64,000 nt of DNA from Bacteroidota bacterium. GTDB taxonomy: Bacteria > Bacteroidota > Bacteroidia > Bacteroidales > JAAUTT01. The notes under the pieces are model-generated. The model saw nothing but the letters and a program-made list of their open reading frames with translations. It made no database searches and was not told where the DNA came from. How positions within the stretch are numbered: position 1 is the first letter of the stretch; every line of letters starts with the position of its first letter. Of the stretch, positions 62,716 to 64,000 are shown one piece after another. A program made the position numbers and the translations under genes. The stretch lies in the NCBI GenBank assembly GCA_021779665.1, contig JAJYAG010000012.1, positions 1-64,000 on the forward strand, in the 5' to 3' direction.

Positions 62716-64000
62716 ATGCAAACCAGTGATTTCTTATACAGGCACATAGGGCCTCGCAAAAACGATATCTCCGAAATGGTTAAAACCATTGGGGTAAACT
62801 CTCTCGACGAACTGATCGATAAAGTTGTTCCTGAAAGCATCCGCTTACGTGAGCCGCTCAAGCTCCCACCAGCAATGACTGAACACGAATACCTTAAAAA
62901 AATAAGTGAAATTTCCGGCAAAAACAAAATCTTCAGAACCTACATCGGACAAGGTTATTATAATACAATCTTTCCATCGGTAATCAAACGCAATATTCTG
63001 GAGAACCCAAGCTGGTATACCTCTTACACTCCATATCAGGCCGAAATATCGCAGGGACGACTTGAAGCGCTGCTCAACTTCCAAACCATGGTTACCGAGT
63101 TAACAGCAATGTCATTGGCCAATGCCTCCTTACTCGACGAAGCCACTGCTGCTTCTGAAGCCATGATCATGCTGTTCAACAGCCGCTCGCGCGAACAGGT
63201 AAAAGGCAATGCTTTGAAATTTGTTGCCGACACGCATGTTTTCCCGCAAACTCTTGATGTTCTGAAAACCCGTTCGGCTCCTCTCGGAATCGAACTGATT
63301 ATAACCGATGTATTAAATACCACTTTACCGGAAGGTACTTTTGGCGTTCTGGTGCAGTATCCGGATGCAAAAGGTGAAATAACCAATTTCAAAAAGTTAA
63401 CTGAAGATTGCCACGCCAAACAGGTTAAAGTTGCTGTTGCTTCCGATCTGCTCAGTCTCGTTTTATTGACACCTCCGGGCGAATGGGGCGCCGATGTTGT
63501 TGTTGGAACTACCCAACGTTTCGGTATTCCGATGGGTTTTGGCGGTCCTCATGCCGGATTTTTTGCCACCCGCGACGAATTCAAGCGTAACATGCCAGGC
63601 CGTATCATTGGTATTTCTGTGGATGCCCAGGGCAAAAGAGCCTTACGTATGGCGCTGCAGACTCGCGAACAGCATATCAAGCGCGAAAGAGCCACTTCAA
63701 ATATATGTACCGCTCAGGCTTTGCTTGCAACCATGGCCGGTATGTATGCCGTTTACCATGGCGCCGACGGACTGAAAAACATTGCCCGCCGAATCCATTC
63801 ATATGCCTCTTTTATAGCAAAAGAACTGGTTGCTTTAGGTTACGAAAACCTTAACAAAAACTTTTTCGACACCCTTCTTGTAAAAGGTTTGACTCAAAAG
63901 ATAAAGGAACTTGCACTGGTTAAGGAAATAAACTTCCTGTACAATGCTGATGGTACAATTGGTATCAGTCTGGACGAAACCACCAGCCTTGATGATGTGC
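62716..64000 (+). CDS. gcvP: glycine dehydrogenase (decarboxylating), N-terminal part
   Basis: The frame starts at ATG 62716 and is open to the window edge, giving 428 codons of an expected 950 or so; the ORF track omits it because it runs off the end. It reads MQTSDFLYRHIGPRKNDISE, then FRTYIGQGYYNTIFPSVIKRN, WYTSYTPYQAEISQGRLEAL, and later QRFGIPMGFGGPHAGFFATR. This is the P protein of the glycine cleavage system, which decarboxylates glycine with pyridoxal phosphate. The PLP lysine lies in the missing half. The 153-bp upstream gap has CCTTTGCAA resembling a -7 box without its TA, and no glycine riboswitch. Confidence 0.95.
   Translation, partial: MQTSDFLYRHIGPRKNDISEMVKTIGVNSLDELIDKVVPESIRLREPLKLPPAMTEHEYLKKISEISGKNKIFRTYIGQGYYNTIFPSVIKRNILENPSWYTSYTPYQAEISQGRLEALLNFQTMVTELTAMSLANASLLDEATAASEAMIMLFNSRSREQVKGNALKFVADTHVFPQTLDVLKTRSAPLGIELIITDVLNTTLPEGTFGVLVQYPDAKGEITNFKKLTEDCHAKQVKVAVASDLLSLVLLTPPGEWGADVVVGTTQRFGIPMGFGGPHAGFFATRDEFKRNMPGRIIGISVDAQGKRALRMALQTREQHIKRERATSNICTAQALLATMAGMYAVYHGADGLKNIARRIHSYASFIAKELVALGYENLNKNFFDTLLVKGLTQKIKELALVKEINFLYNADGTIGISLDETTSLDDV

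Overview
The window comes from the chromosome of a Bacteroidota bacterium, most likely Bacteroidales/Marinilabiliales-like; I cannot place it more precisely. The signs are FecI/FecR sigma regulation with a carboxypeptidase-regulatory-domain TonB-dependent receptor, DUF4270, DUF4907 and DUF4469 proteins, a giant beta-helix surface protein, a PorE-like TPR/beta-propeller protein, TAnnTTTG-type -7 boxes, and frequent GTG/TTG starts without clear Shine-Dalgarno sequences. It is mostly core chromosome with accessory patches. I see no phage, integrase, CRISPR array, tRNA or rRNA.

Layout. 1-7.1 kb: the end of an unknown gene, a ParE-type toxin-antitoxin pair, a TonB-like protein / ECF sigma / membrane-anchored protein operon, a membrane PAS histidine kinase, a GH109-like Tat oxidoreductase and a pentapeptide-like protein. 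7.2-14.5 kb: a FecI-FecR locus in which the STN signalling domain sits on a QxAGxxN-repeat outer-membrane protein and not on the TonB-dependent receptor. A paralogous repeat protein and the receptor follow, and two copies of an AGGGGT-N13-CCTGTC promoter candidate precede the sigma gene and the second repeat gene. 14.5 kb: first copy of a structured MITE-like repeat. 14.8-21.3 kb: a sensory operon (receiver-PAS-HisKA_3 kinase, NarL-like regulator, CheA, MCP, CheW) with no CheY, CheB or CheR. 21.5 kb: a candidate small RNA. 22-30 kb: a LytS/LytTR pair beside Kelch, DUF4907, DUF4270, outer-membrane and SPOR-tailed PorE-like genes. 30-32 kb: an HU-like DUF4469 protein, a foldback element and two homologous candidate small RNAs. 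31.7-36 kb: a lone receiver, a large hybrid kinase and a SiaC-like protein. 36-44.8 kb: one giant surface protein of about 2,900 residues. 45-64 kb: mostly housekeeping genes (DoxX, Gfo/Idh, SpoU methyltransferase, sucC, rpmH, rsmG, sigma, glycosyltransferase, tgt, LptF/G, acyl-CoA carboxylase parts, ispE, thpR, sugar transferase, pcm, MBL hydrolase, gcvP) plus a second copy of the repeat at 47.3 kb and a toxin-antitoxin pair missing from the ORF track.

Notable anomalies are an in-frame TAA in the acyl-CoA carboxylase carboxyltransferase gene, an in-frame TAA at codon 7 of the RelE-like toxin, three hairpins sharing an identical loop on different stems, and compensatory base changes between the two repeat copies. 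The best candidate for an undescribed system is the split FecIR locus at 7.2-14.5 kb; the small-RNA hairpin family is second. Family assignments are from recognition of motifs and architecture, not from searches.
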